From: Anisus vortex
Lineage: Eukaryota; Mollusca; Gastropoda; Planorbidae
Assembly: GCA_949126835.1 (NCBI GenBank)
Contig: OX421500.1
Span: 44,238,114 to 44,302,113 of the forward strand
Reading direction: 5' to 3'
Length of the DNA stretch: 64,000 nucleotides
The position numbers and the translations under genes are program-made. The notes beneath the pieces are model-generated. The model was not told where the DNA came from, did no database searches, and saw nothing but the letters and a program-made list of their open reading frames with translations. Positions 12,345 to 21,775 of this stretch are shown piece by piece. How positions within the stretch are numbered: position 1 is the first letter of the stretch; each line of letters begins with the position of its first letter.

Positions 12345-13550
12345 ATGGCTTCGTTTGAAACTAATGCACAAATGTATGCCAGGGCTAAAGAATTAGCTAT
12401 GGAATATGAATTAGAAAAAAAAGACATGATGAAATTTATTGAAGAAAAAGTTCAGGCTTGGACTTTAGCACAAAAACAAGAACAAAAAGAGATAGAAAAT
12501 AAGGAAAGAGATAAAAGAGCTGAAGATAGAGAATTTGAAAAACTAAAACTAGCTCAACAAACAGAAATTGAAAAATTGAAAATAACTCACCACACAGAAT
12601 TAGAACATAAAAGGTATGAAACTGAATTAGAGTTAGGAAAAATTAAGGTCACAGAATCTTACACTCATAAAGTTAATGACAAATTTAACGTACAGCCCTT
12701 TGATGGAAATGAAAATAATTTAGATAGTTTCTTATCTATTTTTGAGGAAAATTGTATAGCTAATAACTTACCAAAAGATAAATGGGCTGCTAAATTATTA
12801 GGAGCAGTTAAAGAAAAGGGGCTAAAAGCAGTAGGTGAAGGAATTGGTAGAACATATGATCAAATAAAAGCAGCAATGTTCAATTTTTATAATTTTACAC
12901 CTGATCATTATAGAAAACAATTTCATAAGGTTAGATTGGAAGCTAGTGACAACACTGATAGGTTCATTAATGACATAAGCCAATACCTAGAAAAATGGTT
13001 AACACTAAGTAAAGTGGACATAAATAATCCCAGACATATATTAGACATGATAATTATTGATAAAATTCTCACAATGGCCACTACAGAACTATTTACATAT
13101 CTTAAAGAAAGAAACATTAGAAATGTAGAGGAATTGAAAACAGCCTTAAATAATTACAAGGACAGTCATCCTGGTGTGGCACTTAGTAAAAATGAAGATA
13201 CAAATAATTTGAATGCTTTTGAAAACAACTTGAATGTTTTCAATGCATATCAAAATCAGGACAACAGACCAAGAAACCAAAATAGGAGTAATGCTAGGAA
13301 CACTAACTATCCTTTCAGAAGACATAGTTTGTCACCCACAAGAAACACTAATTCTAATAACCAAAATAATGGTAGATTTTCAATAGAGGTAACAACAATA
13401 ATAGAGGTTACTATAATAATAATAGAGGTTACTTTAAACAAACTAGAGGTAACAACAACAGAGGCTATTATAGTGGCAATAATAGTAGGGGTTCTTACAA
13501 TCAGTCTAGAGGCAATAGCAATAGGGTCAATGATAATCCTACATCAATAA
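12345..13550 (+). CDS. Gag of the LTR element (capsid region), C-terminus frameshifted
   Basis: Structural polyprotein of the retrotransposon. Residues 15-108 are charged and heptad-like (coiled coil), followed by a capsid-like domain (about 110-280) with FDG at 119-121, repeated aromatic helices and YRKQFHKVR at 189-197. An Asn/Arg-rich stretch follows. After about codon 345 the frame drifts into an implausible Ile/Thr/Val-rich sequence; the neighbouring frame instead gives Arg-Gly-Asn repeats and then the zinc knuckle at 13553. The break sits at a run of four T (13377-13380), consistent with loss of one base. The ATG at 12345 is the first after the leader. A sequencing error or programmed shift is possible, but no canonical slippery heptamer is obvious. 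Confidence 0.8.
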   Translation: MASFETNAQMYARAKELAMEYELEKKDMMKFIEEKVQAWTLAQKQEQKEIENKERDKRAEDREFEKLKLAQQTEIEKLKITHHTELEHKRYETELELGKIKVTESYTHKVNDKFNVQPFDGNENNLDSFLSIFEENCIANNLPKDKWAAKLLGAVKEKGLKAVGEGIGRTYDQIKAAMFNFYNFTPDHYRKQFHKVRLEASDNTDRFINDISQYLEKWLTLSKVDINNPRHILDMIIIDKILTMATTELFTYLKERNIRNVEELKTALNNYKDSHPGVALSKNEDTNNLNAFENNLNVFNAYQNQDNRPRNQNRSNARNTNYPFRRHSLSPTRNTNSNNQNNGRFSIEVTTIIEVTIIIIEVTLNKLEVTTTEAIIVAIIVGVLTISLEAIAIGSMIILHQ

Positions 13551-13552
13551 GA

Positions 13553-13838
13553 TGTTATAATTGTCAGGGTTATGGGCACATATCTTATGATTGTTCATCA
13601 CCGTTTCAGGGCCAACAAACTGAACCTAAACAATTGTTTGACAGTAACTTTTCTCAAAGTAACAATTTTTCAACTGTAGCACCAAAATCTAATACTGGAA
13701 AATACTTTACTAACATACATGAAGCAGGTGGACAGTTATACTTGTTCCCTTCTTATGTTAATCATATTCAGACCATGACATTGAGAGACACTGGGTGCTC
13801 GTGCTTAATAGTACAAGCTAATCTAGTTGAGTCTGATC
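13553..13838 (+). pseudogene. Nucleocapsid zinc knuckle and protease N-terminal half
   Basis: In the frame shifted relative to the gag start, a CCHC knuckle (C-x2-C-x4-H-x4-C) occupies 13553-13594. About 60 codons later the aspartic protease active-site triad DTG lies at 13787-13795, in context LRDTGCS. The frame is cut shortly after by the 3' end of the inserted LINE near 13840. The rest of the protease resumes beyond 17480. Confidence 0.8.
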
Positions 13839-13839
13839 T

Positions 13840-16800
13840 TCTTCTTATCTTATCTTATACATTACAGACGCTCCTTCTATAAAGAAGATTATTGCGTCCT
13901 ACGCTCATCCGTGGTCCGAGTCTAGTCTTGCATTTTTATTAATGTTTTAAATGATGTTAAGTTACTGGTTTTCCTGGTTTGTTCAGGCAACCCATTCCAT
14001 GCCCGAATGCCACTCGGGAAGAAAGAGTACTTATATGCATTTGTTCTCGCATAAGGGACAAGGAAAGTGTTTCTATCTTTATGTTTATCTGAGATTTGCA
14101 ACAGGTTGTTATTGTGTTGTATTTCTAAATTAGAGTTTAATGCCTTATGTATTATTACTACTTTACTCTTTGCCCTTCTGTCTTCTAGTGTTTCTAGGTT
14201 TAATGATTTGACTAATGGTGTTACTCTTATTAATTGGGAATATTCGCTAGTTATGAACCTTGCAGCTCTTTTTTGAATTTGTTCTAATTTTTTAATGTTT
14301 TCTTTAGTTGATGGGTCCCATACAGATGCTGCATATTCTAGTATAGGCCTAACTAATGTGAGATAGCATTTTAGTTTTATGTTCTTATTACATTTGTAAA
14401 AGTTCCTTTTTATGAATCCTAAAGTTTTGTTTGATTTTTTTATTACTTCATCAATATGAGGGTTCCAAGATAACTTATCATTTATTATTACTCCTAGATA
14501 CTTAGCATTGTTAGTTTGAGTTAGTTCTTTACCATGAATGAAGTAGTTTGCTATTATTTGTTTCTTTTTCTTGGATACCCTTATTAGTTGGCATTTTTCT
14601 GGGTGAAAAGACATACTCCAGTTTGATTCCCATTTTTGTAGTTCATCTAGGTCTTTTTGTAGGAGTTCACTATCTTTTCCTGTCTTTATTATTCTATAAA
14701 TTATGCAATCATCGGCAAATAATCTTACTTTTGTTCCCGAGTTGATGCAATTTGGCAGATCATTAATATAAATTAGAAATAGTAGGGGTCCTAGAACAGT
14801 TCCTTGTGGAACTCCTGAGTTTACAGTTATTGGTGATGACTTAGAGCCATATATTATCACTGTTTGTTCTCTGCCTATAAGAAAGTCCTGAATCCACTGA
14901 TGTAAGGGACCAGCTATGCCAAAATATTTAAGTTTTTTTAGTAGACTAGAATGATGAACTTTATCAAATGCTTTTGAAAAATCTAGTAATATAGCATCAA
15001 TTTGGTTGTTATTATCTAGTCCCTTTGACAAGTCATCTATTAGGCCTATTAATTGAGTCTCACATGATCTATTTTTCCTAAAGCCATGTTGGTGTGGGCA
15101 CAGTGCATTAAGTTTGTCTAGATGATTTACTATACTACTATATATAATATGTTCAAGTAATTTACATGTTATGCTGGTTAGAGAAACAGGTCTATAATTA
15201 CCGGGGTCAGATTTATCTCCTTTTTTGAAAAGGGGGGTTACATTAGCTAATTTCCAATCTCTGGGCACTTTGCCCTGGTTTAGAGAGGCCTGAAAAAGTA
15301 TTTTAAAGATTGGAGATATTTCATTGGTTAGTTCTTTAAGCAGTCTTGCTGGTATTTCATCTGGACCAGAAGCTTTGTTTGCTTTTAAGTTGGTTAGGAG
15401 TTGTTTAATGCCTTTTTCATCTACATTTATATGTCCTATTTCTTCTAGCTTGTTTAAATTTATGAAGATTTCTTTGTCACCTGGATTTGAAAAAGATGAT
15501 GCAAAGTGTGTGTTAAGGATATTAGCTTTGGTTTCATTATCATTATAAGTTTCATTGTTTTGGCCTTTTAGTGGAGCTATGCCTGTAGTGTCCATTTTTC
15601 TTGATTTAATGTAGGACCATAAGTTTTTATTATTATCTTTAGAAATTACATTGTTTACATATTCATTTTGCAGCTGTCTGCTTAGTTTCTGAGTTAAATG
15701 TTTAATTTTTAGGTATTTTTTATGTAGTCTAATTGAATTAGTTGCCTTAAACTTTTTGAATAGATTTTCTTTTTGTTTACACAGTTTCTTTAGTTTAGTG
15801 TTAAACCAACATTTGTTAATTTTATTTGATGTTTGTTTTGTTGGCACAGAATCAGCCATTATTGCTTTTAAGTTGGTTTTTATGAATTGCCAAATATCTT
15901 CAACTGGACTATTTATATTGTATTTAGTAAGAAAATTGGTTTGGAATTTTATTGCTGCTTGATGTAGTTCTGTTGTGTTACATTTATTCCAGAGGTAAAT
16001 TATTCTTTTAGGTTTCTTGTTTATTTGGGTTTTTATTTTGTTATTTACTCTGACAATATCATGATCTGAAAGTCCAGGAATTATTTCATAATCTACTACT
16101 AGTCCTGGTCTGTTAGTTAAGAATAAATCTAGTATATTATGGTTTCTTGTTGGTTTTTTATTAATTTGATTTAAGTTTAGATTTTGGATGGTATTGATAA
16201 ACATTTCATTTATTTCTTTTATGTTTTGGTGTTTTTCTATAGAGTAGCTATTCCAATTTATATCAGGGAGGTTGAAGTCTCCCATTATCCAAATTATAGC
16301 ATTTTTATATTTAGCTTCAATACTTGTCATCTGATTACATAGATCAGTCATGTACTCTGATGTTGAGTTTGGTGGTCTATAAACACTGCCTACAATTAGT
16401 GGTTTAGAATTAGGTCTACTTATTTTACAAAAGACTGACTCTATGTTATTTTTAGATTCTATTTTAATTTCTTCAGCTATTAGAGTAGATTTTATGGCTA
16501 GTAAAACTCCTCCATGCCTGTCTGACCTATCTTTCCTAAAAATTTCATAATTATTATTGAATATCTCTGTGTTGTAAATATCTGGGCTAAGCCATGTTTC
16601 GGAACCTGCAATTATGTCTGGTTTTTCTTTATTTATTAGGATTTCCAAATCAGCGGTTTTATTTTTAATGCTTTGGAAGTTTATTGTTAGTGATTTAAGG
16701 TTATGCTGATTAGGGGTTTTATGGTATTTAGTGTTGAAGAGTGTCTTTTTAATTATTTTAATTGGTGTTGATCTAGCTAAGGGTTTATTTAGGTCTAAGT

Positions 16801-17480
16801 TATTAACTTCTGGGCTTGTCAAGGCACTGTAGGGGTTAGTGGTGTCCAGGTCATGAGAATTAAACAGACCTGAACTAAATTGTGGCAACCCACACTGTAC
16901 ACAGTGCCAAGAGGCATCTTTATTTCCTAGCGCTATATAAACTGGGGTGTTCATATGTAGGCATGAAGCATGGTACCATTCATCACAGGTGTCACATTGA
17001 ATGGCTCGTTGTTTTGCTGTGCATGTCTTACTGCAAATATTACACCTATCTCTAACTGTCTTGACTGGGCCTGGGTTAGATTCAACATCACCAGCTAAGA
17101 GCAACAACAGTATAAGGTGTTTTTGTCTATACATGCAAATTTTATGTTTAAAATGGTTTAGGGTGATTTTTTTAAGGGTGATATAAATAATTGTGTTGTC
17201 AATATCTTTGATGTTGTGATGGTTAATTACTATCTGTTTATGGACATTTTCATATTTTGGTAGTTTTAGTGCCCTTACCAGAAATAGGGCTAGGATTAGA
17301 ACTAAGAGTTTCATTTTTATTTTTTTTTAAGGGTTAGGCTACCTAATAGTTTTACTATATTATTACTATATATATTACTATAATATTATTTAATAGTCTA
17401 TATGTTTTTATTTGTCTAAGTTTCTTTTTATTATGCCTATGTATTATAATTGGGCTTATATTAGTATATTTAACTACTAG
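13840..17480 (-). mobile_element. Full-length CR1/L2-type LINE nested in the LTR element
   Basis: About 3.64 kb, opposite in orientation to its host. The 3' end (left) is a short UTR of about 80 bases ending in gataagataag-type repeats, with no poly(A), as in CR1/L2-type elements. The 5' UTR (right) is about 165 bases, AT-rich. Boundaries are set by where protease coding stops and resumes; no target duplication was resolved. Truncated relatives at 33750-34175, 35615-35735, 50995-51135, 52795-53592 and 57272-57316 confirm it as a family. Confidence 0.88.
13922..17314 (-). CDS. LINE ORF: 2A peptide, PHD finger, endonuclease, reverse transcriptase
   Basis: 1130 residues, uninterrupted. The first 12-16 residues are hydrophobic and signal-like, and a second hydrophobic run (67-74) leads into GDVESNPGP at 75-83, a 2A ribosome-skipping motif predicted to separate Gly82 from Pro83. 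A C4HC3 PHD finger follows (C91, C94, C107, C110, H115, C118, C138, C141). The APE-type endonuclease (about 205-425) has N212, the SETWL Glu at 239, GDFN at 345-348 and SDHD at 416-419. The reverse transcriptase (about 635-910) has PDEIPARLL, QHGFRKNRSC, DFSKAFDKV, SGVPQGTVLGP and FADD at 866-869. The C-terminal domain has the usual CR1/L2-type Trp-rich end. All catalytic residues look intact, so activity is plausible. The start at 17314 is the first ATG. Confidence 0.92.
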   Translation of the reverse strand: MKLLVLILALFLVRALKLPKYENVHKQIVINHHNIKDIDNTIIYITLKKITLNHFKHKICMYRQKHLILLLLLAGDVESNPGPVKTVRDRCNICSKTCTAKQRAIQCDTCDEWYHASCLHMNTPVYIALGNKDASWHCVQCGLPQFSSGLFNSHDLDTTNPYSALTSPEVNNLDLNKPLARSTPIKIIKKTLFNTKYHKTPNQHNLKSLTINFQSIKNKTADLEILINKEKPDIIAGSETWLSPDIYNTEIFNNNYEIFRKDRSDRHGGVLLAIKSTLIAEEIKIESKNNIESVFCKISRPNSKPLIVGSVYRPPNSTSEYMTDLCNQMTSIEAKYKNAIIWIMGDFNLPDINWNSYSIEKHQNIKEINEMFINTIQNLNLNQINKKPTRNHNILDLFLTNRPGLVVDYEIIPGLSDHDIVRVNNKIKTQINKKPKRIIYLWNKCNTTELHQAAIKFQTNFLTKYNINSPVEDIWQFIKTNLKAIMADSVPTKQTSNKINKCWFNTKLKKLCKQKENLFKKFKATNSIRLHKKYLKIKHLTQKLSRQLQNEYVNNVISKDNNKNLWSYIKSRKMDTTGIAPLKGQNNETYNDNETKANILNTHFASSFSNPGDKEIFINLNKLEEIGHINVDEKGIKQLLTNLKANKASGPDEIPARLLKELTNEISPIFKILFQASLNQGKVPRDWKLANVTPLFKKGDKSDPGNYRPVSLTSITCKLLEHIIYSSIVNHLDKLNALCPHQHGFRKNRSCETQLIGLIDDLSKGLDNNNQIDAILLDFSKAFDKVHHSSLLKKLKYFGIAGPLHQWIQDFLIGREQTVIIYGSKSSPITVNSGVPQGTVLGPLLFLIYINDLPNCINSGTKVRLFADDCIIYRIIKTGKDSELLQKDLDELQKWESNWSMSFHPEKCQLIRVSKKKKQIIANYFIHGKELTQTNNAKYLGVIINDKLSWNPHIDEVIKKSNKTLGFIKRNFYKCNKNIKLKCYLTLVRPILEYAASVWDPSTKENIKKLEQIQKRAARFITSEYSQLIRVTPLVKSLNLETLEDRRAKSKVVIIHKALNSNLEIQHNNNLLQISDKHKDRNTFLVPYARTNAYKYSFFPSGIRAWNGLPEQTRKTSNLTSFKTLIKMQD

Positions 17481-18272
17481 CCTGGACCTAGTCTATTCGT
17501 CATAGATGACATAGAAGTAATTACACTAGGTGATGGGAGTTCCATTACATGCAAATGTGCAAATATTTTAATTGACACCCCTTGGATCGCAGGGAAAGTA
17601 AAAGCTGTTGTAATGCCCAAATGCACCGCTCCACTTATCATAGGTAATGCAACCAATGTTAAACCAGACAATTCAGTACAAATTTTTGAAGAATGGATTA
17701 GGAATAGACTAGATATAAAAGAAATTCAGAATCCTATGACTTTGAATGAATTCAATAATGATCCCATCAGTACACTATCTCAAAATCTATGCATTTTGAA
17801 GTCAAATAATGTTCAATCACATGAATGGATAAACATGTTGGAACCTGTGAAACTAAAAAGTAAAGAAAATAACTTCCATAATTGGAATGGTACTCAACAA
17901 ATTGGTCAATACATAGATGAGTTTGAAAATGTGTGTAATGAATTGAATGTTCCTGGTGAATTGAAATCTATAATTTTGACTCAGCATGTCAGAAATCATG
18001 ATAAAGCTTTAAAGATAGCAAATGATCATTTGGATAACTATGAAAACCAAAAAGATGTCTTAAACAAACATTTAACTGTAGCTATTAGCAAGAAAGAGAC
18101 ATATAAACCAGAAATAAGTAATCATGAAAAGAATCAGGTAGAAAAACAAACATTTGCTGAAATAAACACTGTAAAGCATAATGAAAAAACAGTGCTTGAA
18201 ATGGGTAAAATAACTCATCAATTGTTACAAGCTGAACAGAAAAAAGATGACTATATAAATAAATTGTTATAA
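17481..18272 (+). pseudogene. Protease C-terminal half and linker of Pol
   Basis: Open from just after a TAG at 17478 to an in-frame TAA at 18270-18272. Residues encoded from 17505 (VIDDIEVITLGDG..) through IDTPWIAGKVKAVVMP match the C-terminal strand region of retroviral-type proteases, completing the DTG half at 13787. The rest is a charged linker with VARN-type helices leading to the integrase. The next block, starting at 18273, is in the same frame, so a single TAA interrupts Pol. Confidence 0.75.
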
Positions 18273-21044
18273 AATATAACAAATACTAAAGAAGGTGAAT
18301 TCAAACAAAATAAAGGTATAGAAATAAAGAATGGAATAGTTATTCGATTCAATATAGATGCACAAATGCATAACAGAGAAGAGCAGATAATAGTTCCCAA
18401 GACATTAGTAAATACAATAATTGTAGCTGGACATAGTAAACCACTAAGTGGACATTTAGGTACAGATAAGACGTACCATACAGTAAAAAGAAATTTTTGG
18501 TGGAAGGGAATGAAAAGAGACATTCAACATCACATAAAAGAATGTTGTAATAGTTGTTTAAGGAAAAATAAGAACACATCTACTCACATAGCTCCCATTC
18601 AAGAATTTAATGTGATAGGAATACCATTTCATAAGGTTGCAATAGACATAATAGGTCCCATGACAATGACTAAAACTAATAAAAACAGATTTGCTTTAGT
18701 TATCATTGACTTAGCCACAAAATGGGTAGAGGTTATTCCACTGAAAGACATAACATCTGAACGCATTTGTACGGCTTTGTTGTCCGTATTTACAAAGTAT
18801 GGTTTTCCTATGGACATATTAAGTGACAATGGGACACAGTTTGTTTCCAATTTAACTAAAGCATTCCATGAATTGCTAGAAATAACCCAGATATTTTCCA
18901 CTCGATATCATCCACAGTCGAATGGATGTGTGGAGAGATTTAACCAGACAATTAAACTAATGATCCAAAAATGCTGTATAGATAAGCCTAAGGAATGGGA
19001 TGTTTATTTACCTATGCTTTTGTTCGCATATCGTAATGCTATACACCAGACAACTAATTATTCACCATTTGAACTAATGTTTGGAAGACAAGCCAATAGT
19101 CCTTTGGACAATTTCAAAAATACAATACTTGATAATGATGACATTGAGTATAATACAGAAGAGTATATTGAAGATTTAAAATCTCAACTTGGTTATGTAA
19201 ATAAAATAGCCAATGAAAATTTAAAAATGTCAGGACAAAAACAAAGAGAAATAAAAAACAAACATAGGTATTTGAGAACCTTGAAACCTAATGATCTAGT
19301 ATTGGTTTTTTCACCAACACCAACAAATAGTAATAAGGAATGGCATGGTCCATATACTGTTAAAAAAAGAATTAATACAGTTTCATATGAAATCTCTGTA
19401 AAAGACTCTATAAGAAAATTTCATATCAATGATCTTAGAAAATATTCAGTGACAGCTGAAAACATTAACAAAATCGAACATAATGTAACGTCTGAAAATA
19501 GTAGTGAAGATTATGTAGTGATAAAGCTGAATGATGACACAAATGTTTCACAAGTGCAAAATTGTAATGTACTACAAAATAGCAATACTAAAAGCTATAA
19601 AGACATTTCTTTAGCCCATTTAAAAGAATTACAAATCAAAGAAGTTAAGGAAATATTAAAGAAATTTGAAAAAGTAATTTCAGACAAACCTGGTCATACA
19701 GAGACAATAGAACACTCTATAGAATTAAATGATGAAACACATTTTAGAGCCAAAGTATATCAGGTACCCCAAATGCAGAAAGCAAATGTTGAGAAAGAGT
19801 TAGATACATTGTTAAAAGAAGGGCTGATACGCAAATCGATATCACAAATTTCGTCACCTATGGTGATAGTAAAGAAGAAAGATAATAGCATTAGATTATG
19901 CTGTGATTATCGAAAACTGAATGCAGTTACAAAAATAGATCAGGAAGGCTTAACTAATATAGAAGACATTGTTAATGAGATAGGGAAAGGAAAAATATTC
20001 TCTACCTTAGATTTAACTAGAGGATTTTGGCAAATTCCTATGCAGGAACAATCTAAACAATACACGGCATTTTCAACAGATCAAGGATTATATGAATGGA
20101 ATGTAATGCCTTTCGGATTGATTAATAGTACTGCAACATTTACTAAAATGATGCGCAAAATAATACCTAGACATCCCAATATTGTTCATTATGTAGATGA
20201 TATTTGCATATTCACTGAGACTTGGGAACAACATTTGAAAGTTTTAGAAGAATTGTTAGCAATACTAGCTGAACATAATCTAACTATTTCACCACAAAAG
20301 ATGAAATTAGCTCAGAATGAAATTGAATTTTTAGGACATAAATTTAAAGATCAGGCAATACAACCAATTGATAGGATGCAAGAAAAAATGTTGAACATAA
20401 AGAAGCCTGAAACAAAAAAACAAGTCAGAGCTTTGTTAGGACTATTTGGTTACTATAGAGATTTCATTGAAAATTACAGTCAAATAGTAAAACCACTTGT
20501 AAATTTAACAAGGAAAGGTCAATCTAATACAAAAATTAATTGGACTTCAGAATGTGAAAAAGCAATGCAAAATATAAAAATACTATTTTCTAAAGAACCA
20601 ATTTTAACTACCATTTCAGCTAAAGATACAATCATTTTAGCTACTGATGCCTCTAGGTATGGTCTTGGTGCATGTTTAATGAAACATTGTCTGGAGGAAA
20701 ATAGTAATATGACAAAAAAAAAAGACAAGAAAATTATGGGTATTTACAAACCAGCATTGTATATAAGTAGATCACTGACAAAAGCAGAGGAAAAGTACTC
20801 TGTAATTGAGTTGGAAGGTTTGGCCATTGTATGGGCAGTAACTAAACTAAGAAGATATTTGTTAGGTCGTAAATTTACAATATTTACAGATCACAAACCT
20901 TTGATTAATTTCAATGTGAGCAACGTGAACAATAATAGGATCAATAAATTTGCAATGAAACTTAGTGATTACCAGTTTAACATACAAAGTATTAAAGGGA
21001 CAGACAATCACATACCTGACATATTGTCAAGATTAGCCATGTAA
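18273..21044 (+). CDS. Integrase, reverse transcriptase and RNase H of the LTR element
   Basis: Continuous frame; the first Met is at 18366 (892 residues from there, numbering below), but this is an internal part of Pol, not a natural start. Integrase comes first: HHCC zinc site H30, H38, C61, C64; catalytic D94, D154 and E190 with exactly 35 residues between the last two (DD35E); HPQSNGCVERF; and a GPY-type C-terminal module (WHGPYTV at 326-332). Reverse transcriptase follows (about 460-660) with DYRKLN, DLTRGFWQIPM and YVDD at 609-612. RNase H has TDAS (D761), IELEGLA and TDHKPL (D842). The C-terminal HIPDILSRL is typical of Ty3/gypsy. The integrase-first order is not standard for this superfamily and places it with Gmr1-type elements. 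Confidence 0.92.
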   Translation, partial: NITNTKEGEFKQNKGIEIKNGIVIRFNIDAQMHNREEQIIVPKTLVNTIIVAGHSKPLSGHLGTDKTYHTVKRNFWWKGMKRDIQHHIKECCNSCLRKNKNTSTHIAPIQEFNVIGIPFHKVAIDIIGPMTMTKTNKNRFALVIIDLATKWVEVIPLKDITSERICTALLSVFTKYGFPMDILSDNGTQFVSNLTKAFHELLEITQIFSTRYHPQSNGCVERFNQTIKLMIQKCCIDKPKEWDVYLPMLLFAYRNAIHQTTNYSPFELMFGRQANSPLDNFKNTILDNDDIEYNTEEYIEDLKSQLGYVNKIANENLKMSGQKQREIKNKHRYLRTLKPNDLVLVFSPTPTNSNKEWHGPYTVKKRINTVSYEISVKDSIRKFHINDLRKYSVTAENINKIEHNVTSENSSEDYVVIKLNDDTNVSQVQNCNVLQNSNTKSYKDISLAHLKELQIKEVKEILKKFEKVISDKPGHTETIEHSIELNDETHFRAKVYQVPQMQKANVEKELDTLLKEGLIRKSISQISSPMVIVKKKDNSIRLCCDYRKLNAVTKIDQEGLTNIEDIVNEIGKGKIFSTLDLTRGFWQIPMQEQSKQYTAFSTDQGLYEWNVMPFGLINSTATFTKMMRKIIPRHPNIVHYVDDICIFTETWEQHLKVLEELLAILAEHNLTISPQKMKLAQNEIEFLGHKFKDQAIQPIDRMQEKMLNIKKPETKKQVRALLGLFGYYRDFIENYSQIVKPLVNLTRKGQSNTKINWTSECEKAMQNIKILFSKEPILTTISAKDTIILATDASRYGLGACLMKHCLEENSNMTKKKDKKIMGIYKPALYISRSLTKAEEKYSVIELEGLAIVWAVTKLRRYLLGRKFTIFTDHKPLINFNVSNVNNNRINKFAMKLSDYQFNIQSIKGTDNHIPDILSRLAM

Positions 21045-21241
21045 ACAGTCACAAACTCATTGTACATAATTACACTTACTAACATTGTCTACTAACAATA
21101 ACTAACAAACTATACTAACAAATATTATTACATGTATGATTTATTTTATATATAACATAATCTATGTATTGATTTATGACTTATATGGATGTATTAATTA
21201 TGTTTTGGATATAAAAATGCCATGAATGTCATTTTATTTAT
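21045..21241 (+). other. 3' untranslated region of the LTR element
   Basis: About 200 bases between the RNase H stop and the polypurine tract. No envelope or third ORF is seen. Confidence 0.7.
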
Positions 21242-21255
21242 GGGCAAGGGGGGTG
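21242..21255 (+). promoter_or_regulatory. Polypurine tract
   Basis: gggcaaggggggtg abuts the right LTR and would prime plus-strand DNA synthesis. Confidence 0.85.
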
Positions 21256-21732
21256 TGTCAGTGATTGAAATAGAACATAATAAATAGTCTATGGTCAAAG
21301 AAAGATAACCAATGAAAAGAAGAGTAGACCTTGACCTTGGATAGCAAAAGCAGAGGGGGACTATAATAATTGCGCAGTTGTGTTAATTCACGTGTTAGGT
21401 TAGAAAAGATCGGAGGAAAGGTTACGAGACTTGACATTGGTAGGGTAGTGGGCATTCTGCTTTTGTAGAGAGAGGAGCTGTATTTTTTATGTGAAGATTT
21501 TATAATGAAGATAATAGGAGAGATCTCTGTGAATATATTCTGTAAATTATATAATGTGTATTGCAATGCTATTGAGTGAATATATATACAGATATCATTG
21601 TGCATGGATATTCATATGAATTGTGAGGACATAAAATTATATGTGTGTGAATAAATTTATATCTATACATTTTACTGTTCCTGGAGAGTGTTATTAACTT
21701 TGTCACTAACAGTCACTAAATAGCAACTTACA
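21256..21732 (+). repeat. Right LTR
   Basis: 477 bp, the same ends as the left LTR with 4 substitutions and no gaps. Followed by the caaac target duplication at 21733-21737. Confidence 0.95.
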
Positions 21733-21737
21733 CAAAC
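21733..21737. repeat. Target-site duplication, right (caaac)
   Basis: Matches 9806-9810. Confidence 0.9.
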
Positions 21738-21775
21738 ATATAAACAAACTCACGGTAATTATATATGTTGATAGT

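Larger units (their letters stand above)
9811..21732 (+). mobile_element. Gmr1-like Ty3/gypsy LTR retrotransposon, carrying a nested LINE
   Basis: 11.9 kb in total, about 8.3 kb without the nested LINE. Order: LTR, primer binding site, 2-kb leader, gag with CCHC, protease (split by the LINE), integrase, reverse transcriptase, RNase H, polypurine tract, LTR. Integrase upstream of reverse transcriptase, in an element whose RT and RNase H are of Ty3/gypsy type, is the defining feature of the Gmr1 group. LTRs (477 bp each) differ at 4 sites, so insertion was recent. Lesions: a one-base frame break in gag near 13377-13381, the LINE in protease, and an in-frame TAA at 18270. No envelope ORF is seen between RNase H and the right LTR. 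Confidence 0.9.

Noticed and set aside
21045..21255. Envelope gene in the LTR element, which would make it retrovirus-like
   Set aside because: Only about 200 bases separate the RNase H stop from the right LTR; no membrane-protein ORF is present.
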